A stretch of DNA of 64,000 nt from Bidens hawaiensis. Taxonomy: Eukaryota; Streptophyta; Magnoliopsida; Asterales; Asteraceae. Shown one piece after another: positions 45,182 through 55,130 of the stretch (position 1 is its first letter; every line of letters starts with the position of its first letter). The DNA lies in NCBI GenBank assembly GCA_021521415.1, contig JAIQDT010009022.1:1-64000 (forward strand), read 5' to 3'. The translations under genes were made by a program, and so were the position numbers. The notes under the pieces are model-generated. The model had not been told where the DNA came from and did no database searches. It worked only from the letters and a program-made list of their open reading frames with translations.

Positions 45182-45772
45182 ACCGGGTAGACTTTAGTCT
45201 TCTTGACTTTGCCAGACGTTGCCCGACAAACCCTTACGAGCAACCTTGTTCTTCAATGGTCCATCTCAATTCCTTGCTATAAAATAACCTATTAACAAAG
45301 TGTACTCGGCAGTACTGTTCCTTGCTTGAGTTGAGCCTTGCCCGATATTACTTAAGGATATTACATTAAATCATCAAGCTTGTCCGAACCACTATTATTA
45401 ATGAATACCTTGCCCGGTCTTCCAATCACTTGCCTTCATGGACTTAGTTAGCCAAAAGCTTACTCGGGAGTGAACTATACTTGGTTATGAAGAACAGACT
45501 TGCTTGATAAAGTGAACCTTGCCCGGATTTACATAAACTTGTGAAACTTTCCCGGCAATGCACTAATTTGCAAACCTTGCTCTGATATCCACTAAAGAAG
45601 ACTACTTGAAGATAATCTTGCCCGATAGACAAAATATCGTACCCGGCTAAGTAAAAGCTTGCTCGGAGGTCTAAGGTGTGCCCGGAACCATACTTAGCGA
45701 ATTCTGAGGAGGTTGAGAAGATTCCAATCTTCCATATATCTCACTTTGGTCAAATCTTTGACTCAACAGAAT

Positions 45773-45907
45773 CCCTTGTCACTCAATAAAGAATACCTAG
45801 TTGCCACTTGTGGATGTAGGTCAGTTTAGACCAAACCACATTAAATCCTCGTGTTTTTTTATTGCTTTCATGTTTGTGTTCAGTTCGTGTGTGAGTTAAT
45901 TCTGACA
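45773..45907 (+). repeat. outer copia 5' LTR, right half
   Basis: Matches 48489-48623, from CCCTTGTCACT to GTGAGTTAATTCTGACA. Together with 22350-22512 it rebuilds a 298 bp LTR. The primer site follows at 45910-45922 as TGGTATAAAGAGC, the Met-tRNA site with small changes. Confidence 0.92.
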
Positions 45908-45922
45908 AGTGGTATAAAGAGC

Positions 45923-46675
45923 TTAGTTCCGAGATCACAAAAGAACATAAAGAACCAGTTCCTAAACCACCGCATCACCGCTAGCAGTCACTAGGGTTCC
46001 TCCACTTCTACTGTCTGATTCTCGCCGCCACAGATTTCTGTTGTTGCCACTATTTGCTGTCGTAACCAGTAGCTGCCGTTCAAAGTCTTTCTTTCGCAAC
46101 CCTATTGATCGCTGCTAAGAATCGACTGTCACAATTTTCTGAGCGGTCTAGGTAGTTAAAGACTAATCGTTGATTGGAGTCTTTGGGGTTTGTTTGGAAA
46201 ACAATTACTTTTCAGCCAATTCTTTGCATCTTTCAACGGAGAAAGGCAGGAGCTAGCTTGCGCGGGATAGTAAATCATTTATTTTTTTCCTTTTTGGGCG
46301 GGTTTAATTGGGATGTGTTTACAAGGGCAGGAGCCCAGTTTTTGTGGGCCAGAATCTTTGGGTGCAACTTTTTATTTGGTGTTTTAATCGAGTGGGGTGC
46401 CTAAATCAAGATCCTATTTTTGTTGAAAAACGGTCATCAATCAGAAGAAGTTATTTAACGAAAAGAAAAACCGGTGCCAACCGCGTTTGTCAGGTTTTTT
46501 TGTTTCAGTTTCAAGTTTCAAGTTTTTTTTTCTGATTTTTAGTTGGTTATTCCGTTGCATGTTTAAATAAGTTGATTTTTAAAAAGAGTCCAATAGAACA
46601 ACCATTAAATTCAGGCATGTGCCATTGTTGTGTCCGTCTCTGTTTTTTATAGAGTTTTTCATTTGAGTCATTGTC
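45923..46675. other. leader of the outer copia element
   Basis: About 750 bp between primer site and gag start. Frames of 75 codons at 46174-46535 are T/G-rich without family motifs. Nothing else seen. Confidence 0.55.
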
Positions 46676-47480
46676 ATGGTAGAAGACGGAAAGGGTTCGG
46701 TACAGAATTTTGATGGACAAAAGTTTAGTTGGTTGAAGATGCAGATTGGAGCGCTACTTTGTCAGAAAGACTTGGATGTAGTGCTTGAGGATGAAAAACC
46801 ATAAAAGTTGTCAGATGAGATTGGAAGAAGTTAGTCAAGAAAGCTAAGGCTTGTATTACTTTGTCGTTGTCGGAAGATGTGATGTTTAACATCATCTAGG
46901 AAACCACAGCGCGTGGTATGATGAAGGCACTATCCAACATGTATGGGAAGCCTTCAGAAGCAAATAAGGTCTATCTTATCATAAAGCTAGTGACAACTAG
47001 AATGAAAGAGGGTGGGGGTCAGTTACAACACATATCAATTATCTTGATTAAATCCTATCCCGCTTAGTGTCAGTCGGCATTAAATTTGATGATGAAACTC
47101 AAGGCTAATTGTTATTGTCATCTTTGCCCGATAGTTGGTCTCAAAGCTTGTTGTTATTATCATCTTTGCGGTTTGTAGTTTATCCACAAAAGCTACTTTT
47201 GATGGGATTCGGGATTTGATTCTTGAAGAAGATTCAAGACGCAGAAGTTCAGGTTAATCATCAACAAATATATTAGTCACATAAGGTAGAGGTAGGGGAA
47301 AACAAAGAGGCAGTGGGAGCAGGAAGAGGAGTTAGTCTAAGACTCATAAAGATATTGAATGCTGGAGTTGTAAAGAGAAGGGACACTATATGAATCATTG
47401 TCTGAATGGTAAGAAAGAGGTGAATGTTGCAGAAGACAACAAAGATGACAGGGCAACTAGTGAGAAGGCTTTGGATGATG
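46676..47480 (+). pseudogene. outer copia Gag, broken
   Basis: ATG 46676 opens a frame with FDGQKFSWLKMQIGALL and LDVVLE, the start of the copia Gag domain, ended by TAA at 46802-46804. Further pieces in shifted frames read MMKALSNMYGKPSEANKVYL and, near 47362-47403, CWSCKEKGHYMNHC, a CX2CX4HX4C zinc knuckle. Several stops and frameshifts disable it. Confidence 0.75.
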
Positions 47481-48017
47481 GATTGTGGTACATCATTTCA
47501 TGCCACTCACTGTAGTGAAACGATGAAGAATCATAAGTTTGGGGATTTTGGAAAGGTTTGACTAGCGAACGATTATATTTTAGAGGTTACGAGTATGAGA
47601 GATGTTGATTTGATAACTTCATCCGATACTTCTTGGACTTTGAAACATGTGAGGGTTATTCCAAGTTTGAAGAAACGATTCATTTCAATTGGGAAGTTGG
47701 TTGACCAAGGGCGCGATGTTAAGTTCGGTAATGGGCAGTGGAAGGTAGTCAAAGGGAATCTCGTGGTAGCTCGTTGCAAGGAAATGGGTTGGTCGTATAT
47801 GTTTTATATGTCACTGAAAGGAGTGGATCCAGTTTTGATGAAAGACAAAGTCCGTTTCATAGAATCTTGTGGGAAGAAGATGGTTCATTTTGCAAGTAAC
47901 AAACCCAGAGGCAAAGTGAAGATTCATGATGAACAAGCTAGGAAGATTAAATTAGTTGGTGGACATCATAGCGGTCGAAGCACAAGTCGTGTTTCATTTA
48001 CAGTTTCGGGTCAATAG
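47481..48017 (+). pseudogene. outer copia protease and pre-integrase region
   Basis: Near 47473-47512 the frame reads WMMDCGTSFHATHC, the copia protease motif with DCG in place of DSG. The frame at 47595-48017 (140 codons, probably really beginning upstream) contains TLKHVRVIPSLKKRFISIGK and G..VKFG, matching the stretch between protease and integrase in copia elements (in the other copia element: VEGLHYNLLSISQ). Integrase proper is not found; the element continues only 300 bp to the 3' LTR. Confidence 0.75.
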
Positions 48018-48325
48018 TGGATAAAGAAAACTAATATTCCAGCTATAAAAGTCTCTCTAATGGATTACTTGCTGAATTTGGAGAGTGCTTATTCTCGGGA
48101 TATATCAAGGATCCGGTAGTTCGTTACAGTGAGAGCCGGTATGGATAGAGAACGGGTCAGGAGCAGTTTTAACTATGACTGATGTGTTGGGCTCCGGGGA
48201 GCTTCATCGGACCTTCAGGTTAAGTGATGAGAAAGTGGTCGAAACTAAAAGATGTTTAATGTTCGGATTATAGAAGTACAATCGGGAGTGCAAGCGAGAT
48301 TTCTCAAGGCCTCCGAGTGGGAAAT
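48018..48325 (+). pseudogene. end of the outer copia interior, with purine tract
   Basis: Short Pol-like fragments with stops (for example VLGSGELHRTFRLSDEKVV near 48190-48245) run up to the purine-rich GAGTGGGAAAT directly before the 3' LTR at 48326. There is no room for reverse transcriptase. Confidence 0.55.
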
Positions 48326-48623
48326 TGTTGGGTTCGTAGGCCTTGTTGGCCCGGTTTATTATTTGAAGTCCAAAGGGTATACATGTGTAGGATGGCCAGA
48401 CCGAAGCCCGATCCGGTTTAGATTTCTTGTTTAATAAAATACAAACCCCAGTCGTATCTCTATATATTTGATGTTATGTACCTGTAATCCCTTGTCACTT
48501 AATAAAGAATACCTAGTTGCCACCGGTGAACGTAGATCAGTTTAGACCGAACCACGTTAAAAACTCGTGTTCGTTTATTGCCTTCATGTTTTTGTTCAGT
48601 TCATGTGTGAGTTAATCCTAACA
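48326..48623 (+). repeat. 3' LTR of the outer copia element
   Basis: 298 bp, starts TGTTGGGTTCGTAGG and ends AATCCTAACA. It is the intact reference for the split 5' LTR. Confidence 0.95.
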
Positions 48624-50650
48624 CATGTAGAATTTTTTAATCCTCTAATAATTAAGGACAGTGAGTTTAAGTTAAATCCTCGTGTTTGTTTATTTCTTTC
48701 GTGGTGTAACCGTATTTACGTTCCTATGAAAACTATACGGGAATACGTTATAGATAGTGAGTTTAAGTTAAAAAAAATTTATGGTTAATGTTTCTCAATG
48801 GATTTTTAGTAAAGTTGATTCATCTAACTAGCTCGATTAGGCATCTCAAGAGTGATGTTTTCAGACTGACATTATTTTCTCGAGTGGCATATCTAATTTT
48901 ACCATTTTTTTTTATTTCAATTACCCTACCCGATTGATACTTTGATTGTACATCAATAAACCTAATAAAATATTAAAAAATCACTTTGTGGCACTCACAC
49001 ATGAGATGTAAACTTATATATAACTAACTTAACTCTTAAAATAAAAATAACATAAATCTATTACTTGAAAATAAAATACAAGACTTGAAAATAGTACATA
49101 TATGATATTTAAAGATTTCGGTGTCATCGACAGTTCGACATCACTATCCTTCTTGGGATTCACTTTCTTCAGTACTAAGCCGGAGTTCCTAGCAGCCCCA
49201 CTCCTGCCTAGAGGTTCACCCTTGTGACAAAGGGTTTTACAAGCATTAACAAGTAAACACGAAGGATGGATGAAGGTTTCTTAAAATTTTATAGAAATCA
49301 TGTATTGGTCCTTAGTAGTATATTATTATTAAACTAATAAGTAACCTCTTGTTGATGTTGTTGTTATTAATGTAATTTTTTATTATAAAGTTATGTATTG
49401 TTTACATCAACTTACTCAACCAACCGATAGTTGATAGCCTAGCTAACCCTCTTTATTGTAGATATTCATCTTCTTTCAAAGCTTCAATAACACTTTCAAC
49501 GTTTTCTTTGCCCCTATTATGAATTCAATACAACTAAATTGTTAAAAACAAACTTCCAAATATCCATTTTAGTATAATGTATGTTTGGATGGGCAATAAT
49601 ACGCATACCTCTTTAACAAGCTTAAGCTTGCATTTGCCTCATTAGATGATCTTATACCTTGAGGTAAACGGAAAGATGAAATTCAATGGCTAAATTCTTT
49701 AGTTAGTAATTATGCTAACAAATAAAAAGAAACAAACCTAGGCTACTTATCATGGTAGAATATTGTCATGATTTAAATTTCAAACGAACTTGTTGTTAGA
49801 AATCATGAATGAAACCTGTAATAGTAAAAGAATAAGCAAAAAATGCTAACAGTGAACCGGGCTTGTGTTTGACACAATTCCCTTAAATAGATTCGCAGTC
49901 TGTTCTCAGGGTACGCCAGTTCGAAGCAATAGCATCATACTGTCAGACTTGATCACTTGCCTGAAACGAAAACGGAACAATGTTGGAGTACAGAGTTAGA
50001 GAGATGTTGGTATTTGGTGTGTCTTGAACTGCTGCATTTGGACTTGTTTTATAGCCAATTTTGGAGCAGAGAGTTAGAGAGATCTTGGTAGAACTTGTGG
50101 TAAAACACATCATAAAGATTCACTGTAGTAGTAAATGATGAAAGACCGGTTGCCGGATCATAAGATGCCATCGTATACATGTAAGTTCAATACGATACTG
50201 ACCAAGTACATTGTGTTACTATACTAAGCTATAAGGCAGAAACAAATCACAAAGGAATAAAATACATAGCAATTCATCTTAACAATCACTCTTGAATATA
50301 ACAATGTCAGATAGTACAAGTGATTCTCAAAGTATTTTCACCAAAAGATTTCAAAATATGATAAAGTTTCACCTATTTATACATGTTGGCCTATGGGCGT
50401 ATAAGTCTACAACGTATAAGACTTATACATGCGTATAAGACTTATACGTTGGGAACAGACTTATATGTCCATAACATTCTAAAATAACTATACACATCAA
50501 TAGGTTCACATAACGACAAATCATATGATTAAAGGATATAATAATAGGCGAGGATTGATTGTAAATCGGATAAGATGAGGAAGTGCGTTTTAGGGAATTT
50601 GGGGTAGCTATGTACTAAAAATATCGAATTAAAATTTGTGCATGTGACTC
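48624..50650. other. non-coding stretch between stacks
   Basis: No coding signal. At 48672-48700 the block TTAAATCCTCGTGTTTG repeats part of the neighbouring LTR (compare 45842-45870). At 50399-50448 the near-palindrome CGTATAAGACTTATACG occurs about three times. The rest is AT-rich. Confidence 0.55.
50399..50448. repeat. CGTATAAG/CTTATACG palindromes
   Basis: Near-palindromes at about 50399-50415, 50413-50428 and 50432-50448, the last one symmetric except for its central base. Confidence 0.7.
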
Positions 50651-52501
50651 TGATGTGTGAAAAACGTATAAAATATTAAAAACCAAGTTTTACCGAATTC
50701 ATCTAAAAAAAACCACACACAATCGGCAAGTGTACCGAACGCAATGTAGCTAGAAAGTAAGAACGAATATCGAACCTTGGACACCATGGGTAAACTCTTA
50801 TTATTAAACCTAAAAGATTACTAACCTCGACTTTCTTTTGATTTTTTATAATTTTTTTATATTAATTAAACTAATAAAACTAAAGTAATTAATAATTAAA
50901 CTAAAAATAAAACTTTATAAAAAACAGGTTTTAAAACAAATATGAAAAACGACTACCTAGGTAATGGAATCCCACTATTTAAAATTAATAGTTAACGAAC
51001 TTGACTTTGTTGAAAAACAATATCTTAAAAATATGACATTAAAGACCACTAAAATACGCTAGATCGCCTCCCGGCCTCACCAACGACACCCTAGAACTTT
51101 AATGACATGTGAAGCTCAATTGTTAAAGGTTTGGATCACCTTTCGGTCTCACCTTGCCTAATAATATTATGGTACCCCAAAACCCAAATCACCTCCCGGT
51201 CTCTTTGAATACAATATATATTAATATAAAGGGGGTATTTTTAATTAACTTGAACACAACTTGTATCACAATAATTTTAAGGGACCTGGGATAACTCACT
51301 CCCGTGCAATTATAACCTAAACCAGCAAAAGACAAAGATGACACAACACTAAATCACCTCCCGGTCTAAACTTTTATAAATTACTCCTACGATTATTTCG
51401 ACCATAAACCGCAAACAAGTTGAAAACACAAAGTAAACAACCTAATCATGTGTCTGACAATCACCAAAAACTATTAAACATAAGTGGAATAAATATTATA
51501 ATAATAAACTAGATTAAATCACTCAACAATATTGTGAACAAATCAATTAAAAACTTTACCATAATACTAAATCAACCAACAATCAATAGTAGTTCGTCAA
51601 ACCATTAAACTAACATAGTGTTCAACCAAAACCTTGGTATTATAAAGGTTTAGCTACTCATAATTAAATACGAAACAAAAGTAAATAATAGTTCAAAAAA
51701 ATAATTCCTAATAAAAAGATAATAAAACAAACCAACTATGTATGCTTTTAGTTTCGGTTTCTTTGACAATCACAATTCTTGTGCACAGGCCCCCCTCAAA
51801 GAGTATTATATATGTCTTTTGCTTTGTCTGCCATCACAGTAGTCGCGAACTTAATATATATTATTATGATTTCTGCTTTCTTTTTTACCCTTGCCTTTCG
51901 TGAGCTCCCCACCACAAATCACCAAACCAAATCTCAACAATTAATGTATTAACTTGGGGCTCCTTTACACCTTGCGACCAGAAAAAATCATTAAAACAGT
52001 AGCCGGCTCCCCTCTATATCGTGTCTCTTTATATTAATATATATTAGGGTTTTTAATAACTCTCTATAATTAACAAAACTTGAGCCCCACTCCAAACTCC
52101 ACCAACAAGTTTAATTTCATAGGCCCAAATCTCTTTTTCTTTTTGTTTGCTTGCTTAGCCTTGGGGTCCATTTAAAATTGTACAATGAGCTCTCCTGCAC
52201 TTTGTAGAGAAATAAAACTCATAAGTAATTGGAGCATGGTTAACGTGAAATTTTATCTTTTAATAAGCATTTGAACATGAAACTCCAAAAAATATGTGGC
52301 CATTTATTAAACCAATAATTACTTTGATGCCATTGTGGTCTCAAGTTTAGCATAGATACTTTAATTTAGCTCATTTAAAAAATTAATCTTTAAAATCCAA
52401 TTATGAGCCAAATAAAAATATATTCAATAAAAAACTGGCTCAAAATACTTGAAACTGTAGGAAATATTTATATAATATCATGTATATTTTAAACCATATC
52501 A
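50651..52501 (-). repeat. 3' LTR of the Athila-type element
   Basis: Starts TGATGTGTGAAAAACG and ends ACCATATCA (1,851 bp). It shares its ends and the block CGGCAAGTGTACCG with the LTRs of the nested element at 24325, though most of the sequence differs. I infer it as an LTR from these ends and the adjoining purine tract, since the second copy is outside the window. Confidence 0.8.
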
Positions 52502-54070
52502 AATATCCTCACACTTAAACCTTTTTGGTCCCCGAAAAATATATATATTGCAATGGAATCAGAATTCAAGACTAGTTTTCAAAACATATAGGTTATCTTT
52601 TAAGCACAGATAAACGCAAAAACCGTGATTGTCGATATTGTTGTCCACTTAAACCCAGCCACCAGCCTATCAAGCCCCCAATTGCATTAAGCATTTTAAG
52701 TTTAAAAACCATGGCTACACCTACCCCATCTCAGACAAAGAGAGCTAGAAAAACTAGAGTAAAAGCAAACTGGTTTGACAAATCACCATAAGCTAAGGAC
52801 TCGTTGATGGTACTAATTATATGCACTAAGTGAAATTTTGATGGATGAATGGTCCTGTGGAGATCGTACGAGCTATTCCTAAATATTATTGGACTTTGTC
52901 CGATAAACCTAAAACTTTATTTATTGACTAAGAACCTTCGAGCCCCAATAGTGTATCCTTAGAGTCACTATCCCCTTGGTAACACGTAAACTCTCAGCCT
53001 TGTCTAGTATGTGCACTTTGGCCTATTTTTCTATTTTTGAGAATGCTTCTTTGGCATTTTACAATACATAACTTTTTTCACAAGCATTTGCTTTTCTTGA
53101 ACAACTTTTGAATATACACATAACTTTCAAAACATACTTCTCTCTCCTTTTTTTTTCTTTTTTCTTTTTTCTCTTTTTTTTTCTTTTTTTATATCACCTA
53201 AATTATATAACTATTTTTAAGCTCGTAAAAAGATTACATAATCCTCTCATGTGGTGGTGTGTGCTGGTTTTGAGTGCATCTAATTATAACCATCTCAAAG
53301 TTTTTTAGATTATGGTAATCCTCTCTAAGCATCGAAATTCAGTTTCACCATTTTTCAAATTATTAGATATATAAAATCTGCTAAAGAGGACCATCAAAGC
53401 TAGTTGGGCCTACCAACACATCCCAAGTTTAGTACGTAATCTTTTATTTAATCTCATATATAATAGTAGTTTTAAAAGCCAATCTCAAATTTTTCTATCA
53501 TTTTCCATTATTTGCAAAACATTTCATTAAAATTTTGGGACATTTTTTTAATTTTTAATTTTTGTTTTTTTTTTAACATTTTTTTATTTTTTATTTTTTT
53601 TAACCAAAAGAAAACGTCAGTTCCCATCCCCACACTTAAAATCTACATTGTCCCCAATGGAGGAATAGAAAAAGACAGAAAAATAAAGCAGAATAAAAAA
53701 AAATGTAAGCAAATAAAACAATAAATTGGAACAGACTCCCCTGGTAATAATGCAGTTATCTTCACAAGTCTCATTCCAAGGCGACCGTATAGCATTTCAT
53801 TCGCGGCCGCAACTTCTGGCTGTCCTCTACAATATGATAGGCTCAGAAAAATCCTCATCCGAATGGAGATTGAGTACGAACAAGAAAATCCAATCCTGCA
53901 AAATAAAACTCAAAACAACCCAAAGCAGACATCAAACAGACTCTAAGGACTAAAAAGACTCAAAGAAAAATAAAATAAAGCAGAATAAAAAAAAAGAAAA
54001 TAAAAATAATGCAACTAAAATATTGTACAAACTATACAACTCGGGCAAAGTCCCGAGTGTGCTCTCCTCT
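52502..54070. other. 3' untranslated region of the Athila-type element
   Basis: Non-coding, with long blocks matching 26011-27200 (for example AATTTTGATGGATGAATGGT and CTCGTAAAAAGAT). A T-rich tract lies at 53140-53200 and 53530-53600. Athila elements often carry an envelope-like gene here; I see none. Confidence 0.7.
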
Positions 54071-54451
54071 CTACTTTCCAGGCGGATCAAGGTAGATCGC
54101 CTCTTCCTCGCGATCACCAAGTGGACCTCCAACATAATGCTTCAGTCTATGCCCATTCACTTTCCAAGAATGTCCATCATCAGCCTCTATCTCAACCGCT
54201 CCATACGCAAATGCCTCCTTCACAACGAATGGACCAGCCCATCGGGATTTCAATTTACCCGGAAACAACTTCAACCAGGAATTATATAGAAGCACCTTAT
54301 CCCCACACTTAAACTCTTTGGTCCCCTTAATATGTTTATCATGATGTTCCTTTGTCCACTCCTTATACCCCCAACTTCTTTCATATGCCTCATTCCGTGA
54401 CTCCTCAACCTCATGAATCTGAAGAAAACGACTCTTTCCCTCCGCAGACAA
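54071..54451 (-). pseudogene. Athila integrase, C-terminal domain
   Basis: 126 codons. [31 protein letters not shown] is the C-terminal integrase fold with its GPF motif, which helps position viral-type DNA ends. The frame is separated from the core domain by the 155 bp duplication just upstream. It ends at the pol stop codon. Confidence 0.85.
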
Positions 54452-54760
54452 ATCAAGATTTACGGCTCTTAAAGCCCAATACGCACGATGTTCTAACTCA
54501 ACAGGTAGATGACACGCCTTTCCATAAACTAGCCGAAATGGAGTGGTCCCGATAGGCGTTTTGAATGCAGTACGAAAGGCCCAAAGTGCGTCATCTAACT
54601 TTTCAAATCAAGATTTACGGCTCTTAAAGCCCAATACGCACGATGTTCTAACTCAACAGGTAGATGACACGCCTTTCCATAAACTAGCCGAAATGGAGTG
54701 GTCCCGATAGGCGTTTTGAATGCAGTACGAAAGGCCCAAAGTGCGTCATCTAACTTTTCA
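54451..54760. repeat. exact 155 bp tandem duplication in the integrase
   Basis: 54451-54605 and 54606-54760 appear identical. The duplicated piece encodes the [20 protein letters not shown] region. As 155 is not a multiple of three, it shifts the frame and ends the upstream reading at 54595. Perfect identity implies a recent slippage or unequal exchange, or an assembly error. Confidence 0.9.
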
Positions 54761-55130
54761 GCCCAGTCTCCGCGACTGTTCCCTACTGTTTTCTCTAAGA
54801 TCCTCTTAATGCCACGATTGGTGTTTTCCACTTGACCTCTAGTCTGAGGATGGTAGGCCGTAGAAAATCGATGGGTGACCCCATAACGTTTCAGAACCTT
54901 ATCCATCTGAGCATTACAAAAGTGGGTACCCCGATCACTGATCAGAGCCTTAGGAGTACCGAATCGAGCAAAGAGTTTTCGAAGGAATCCCACTACAACC
55001 CGCACGTCATTTCTAGGTAAGGCTAGAGCCTCCACCCATTTGGACACATAATCGACAGCAACAAGGATGTATCTATTACCTCTAGACATAGGAAACGGAC
55101 CCATAAAATCAATGCCCATATATCGAAGAT
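54595..55130 (-). pseudogene. Athila integrase core
   Basis: 174 codons. GIDFMGPFP carries the first catalytic aspartate, [11 protein letters not shown] the second, and [13 protein letters not shown] the glutamate. [11 protein letters not shown] is the conserved pre-glutamate loop. Upstream it is joined to the pol frame by a frameshift near 55130. Confidence 0.9.

Larger units (their letters stand above)
22513..45768 (-). mobile_element. large Ty1/copia element (Sirevirus-like) with extra ORF
   Basis: The 5' LTR is 44551-45768; a truncated 3' LTR is 22513-23153. Read on the minus strand: primer site (44548-44537), gag, protease, integrase, reverse transcriptase and RNase H (44246-37149), 3.7 kb of non-coding repeats, and a long extra ORF (33455-23111). 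Without the nested element (24325-30226) it is about 17.4 kb, unusually large for copia. Target flanks are GTAAT and GAAT around the split outer LTR. The size and an ORF after pol recall Sireviruses, some of which carry an envelope-like gene there. Multiple stops and frameshifts make it inactive. Confidence 0.85.
44551..45768 (-). repeat. 5' LTR of the large copia element
   Basis: 1,218 bp. On the element's own strand it begins TGTTGAGTCAAAG and ends ATCTGACA. The U3 half (45190-45768) contains many TTGCCCGG-type motifs. A perfect 11 bp hairpin lies at 45157-45181. The TATA box CTATAAAT is at 44936-44929. Confidence 0.92.
22350..48623 (+). mobile_element. outer copia element, gag and protease only, split by a nested copia
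   Basis: Its 3' LTR is 48326-48623 (298 bp). Its 5' LTR is split into 22350-22512 (163 bp) and 45773-45907 (135 bp), which add up to the same 298 bp. Flanks are CATAT on the left and CATGT on the right, a target duplication with one mismatch. The primer site lies at 45910-45922. The 2.4 kb interior holds a leader, a decayed gag with a zinc knuckle and a protease motif, but no integrase or reverse transcriptase. The nested element 22513-45768 interrupts the 5' LTR. Confidence 0.9.
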
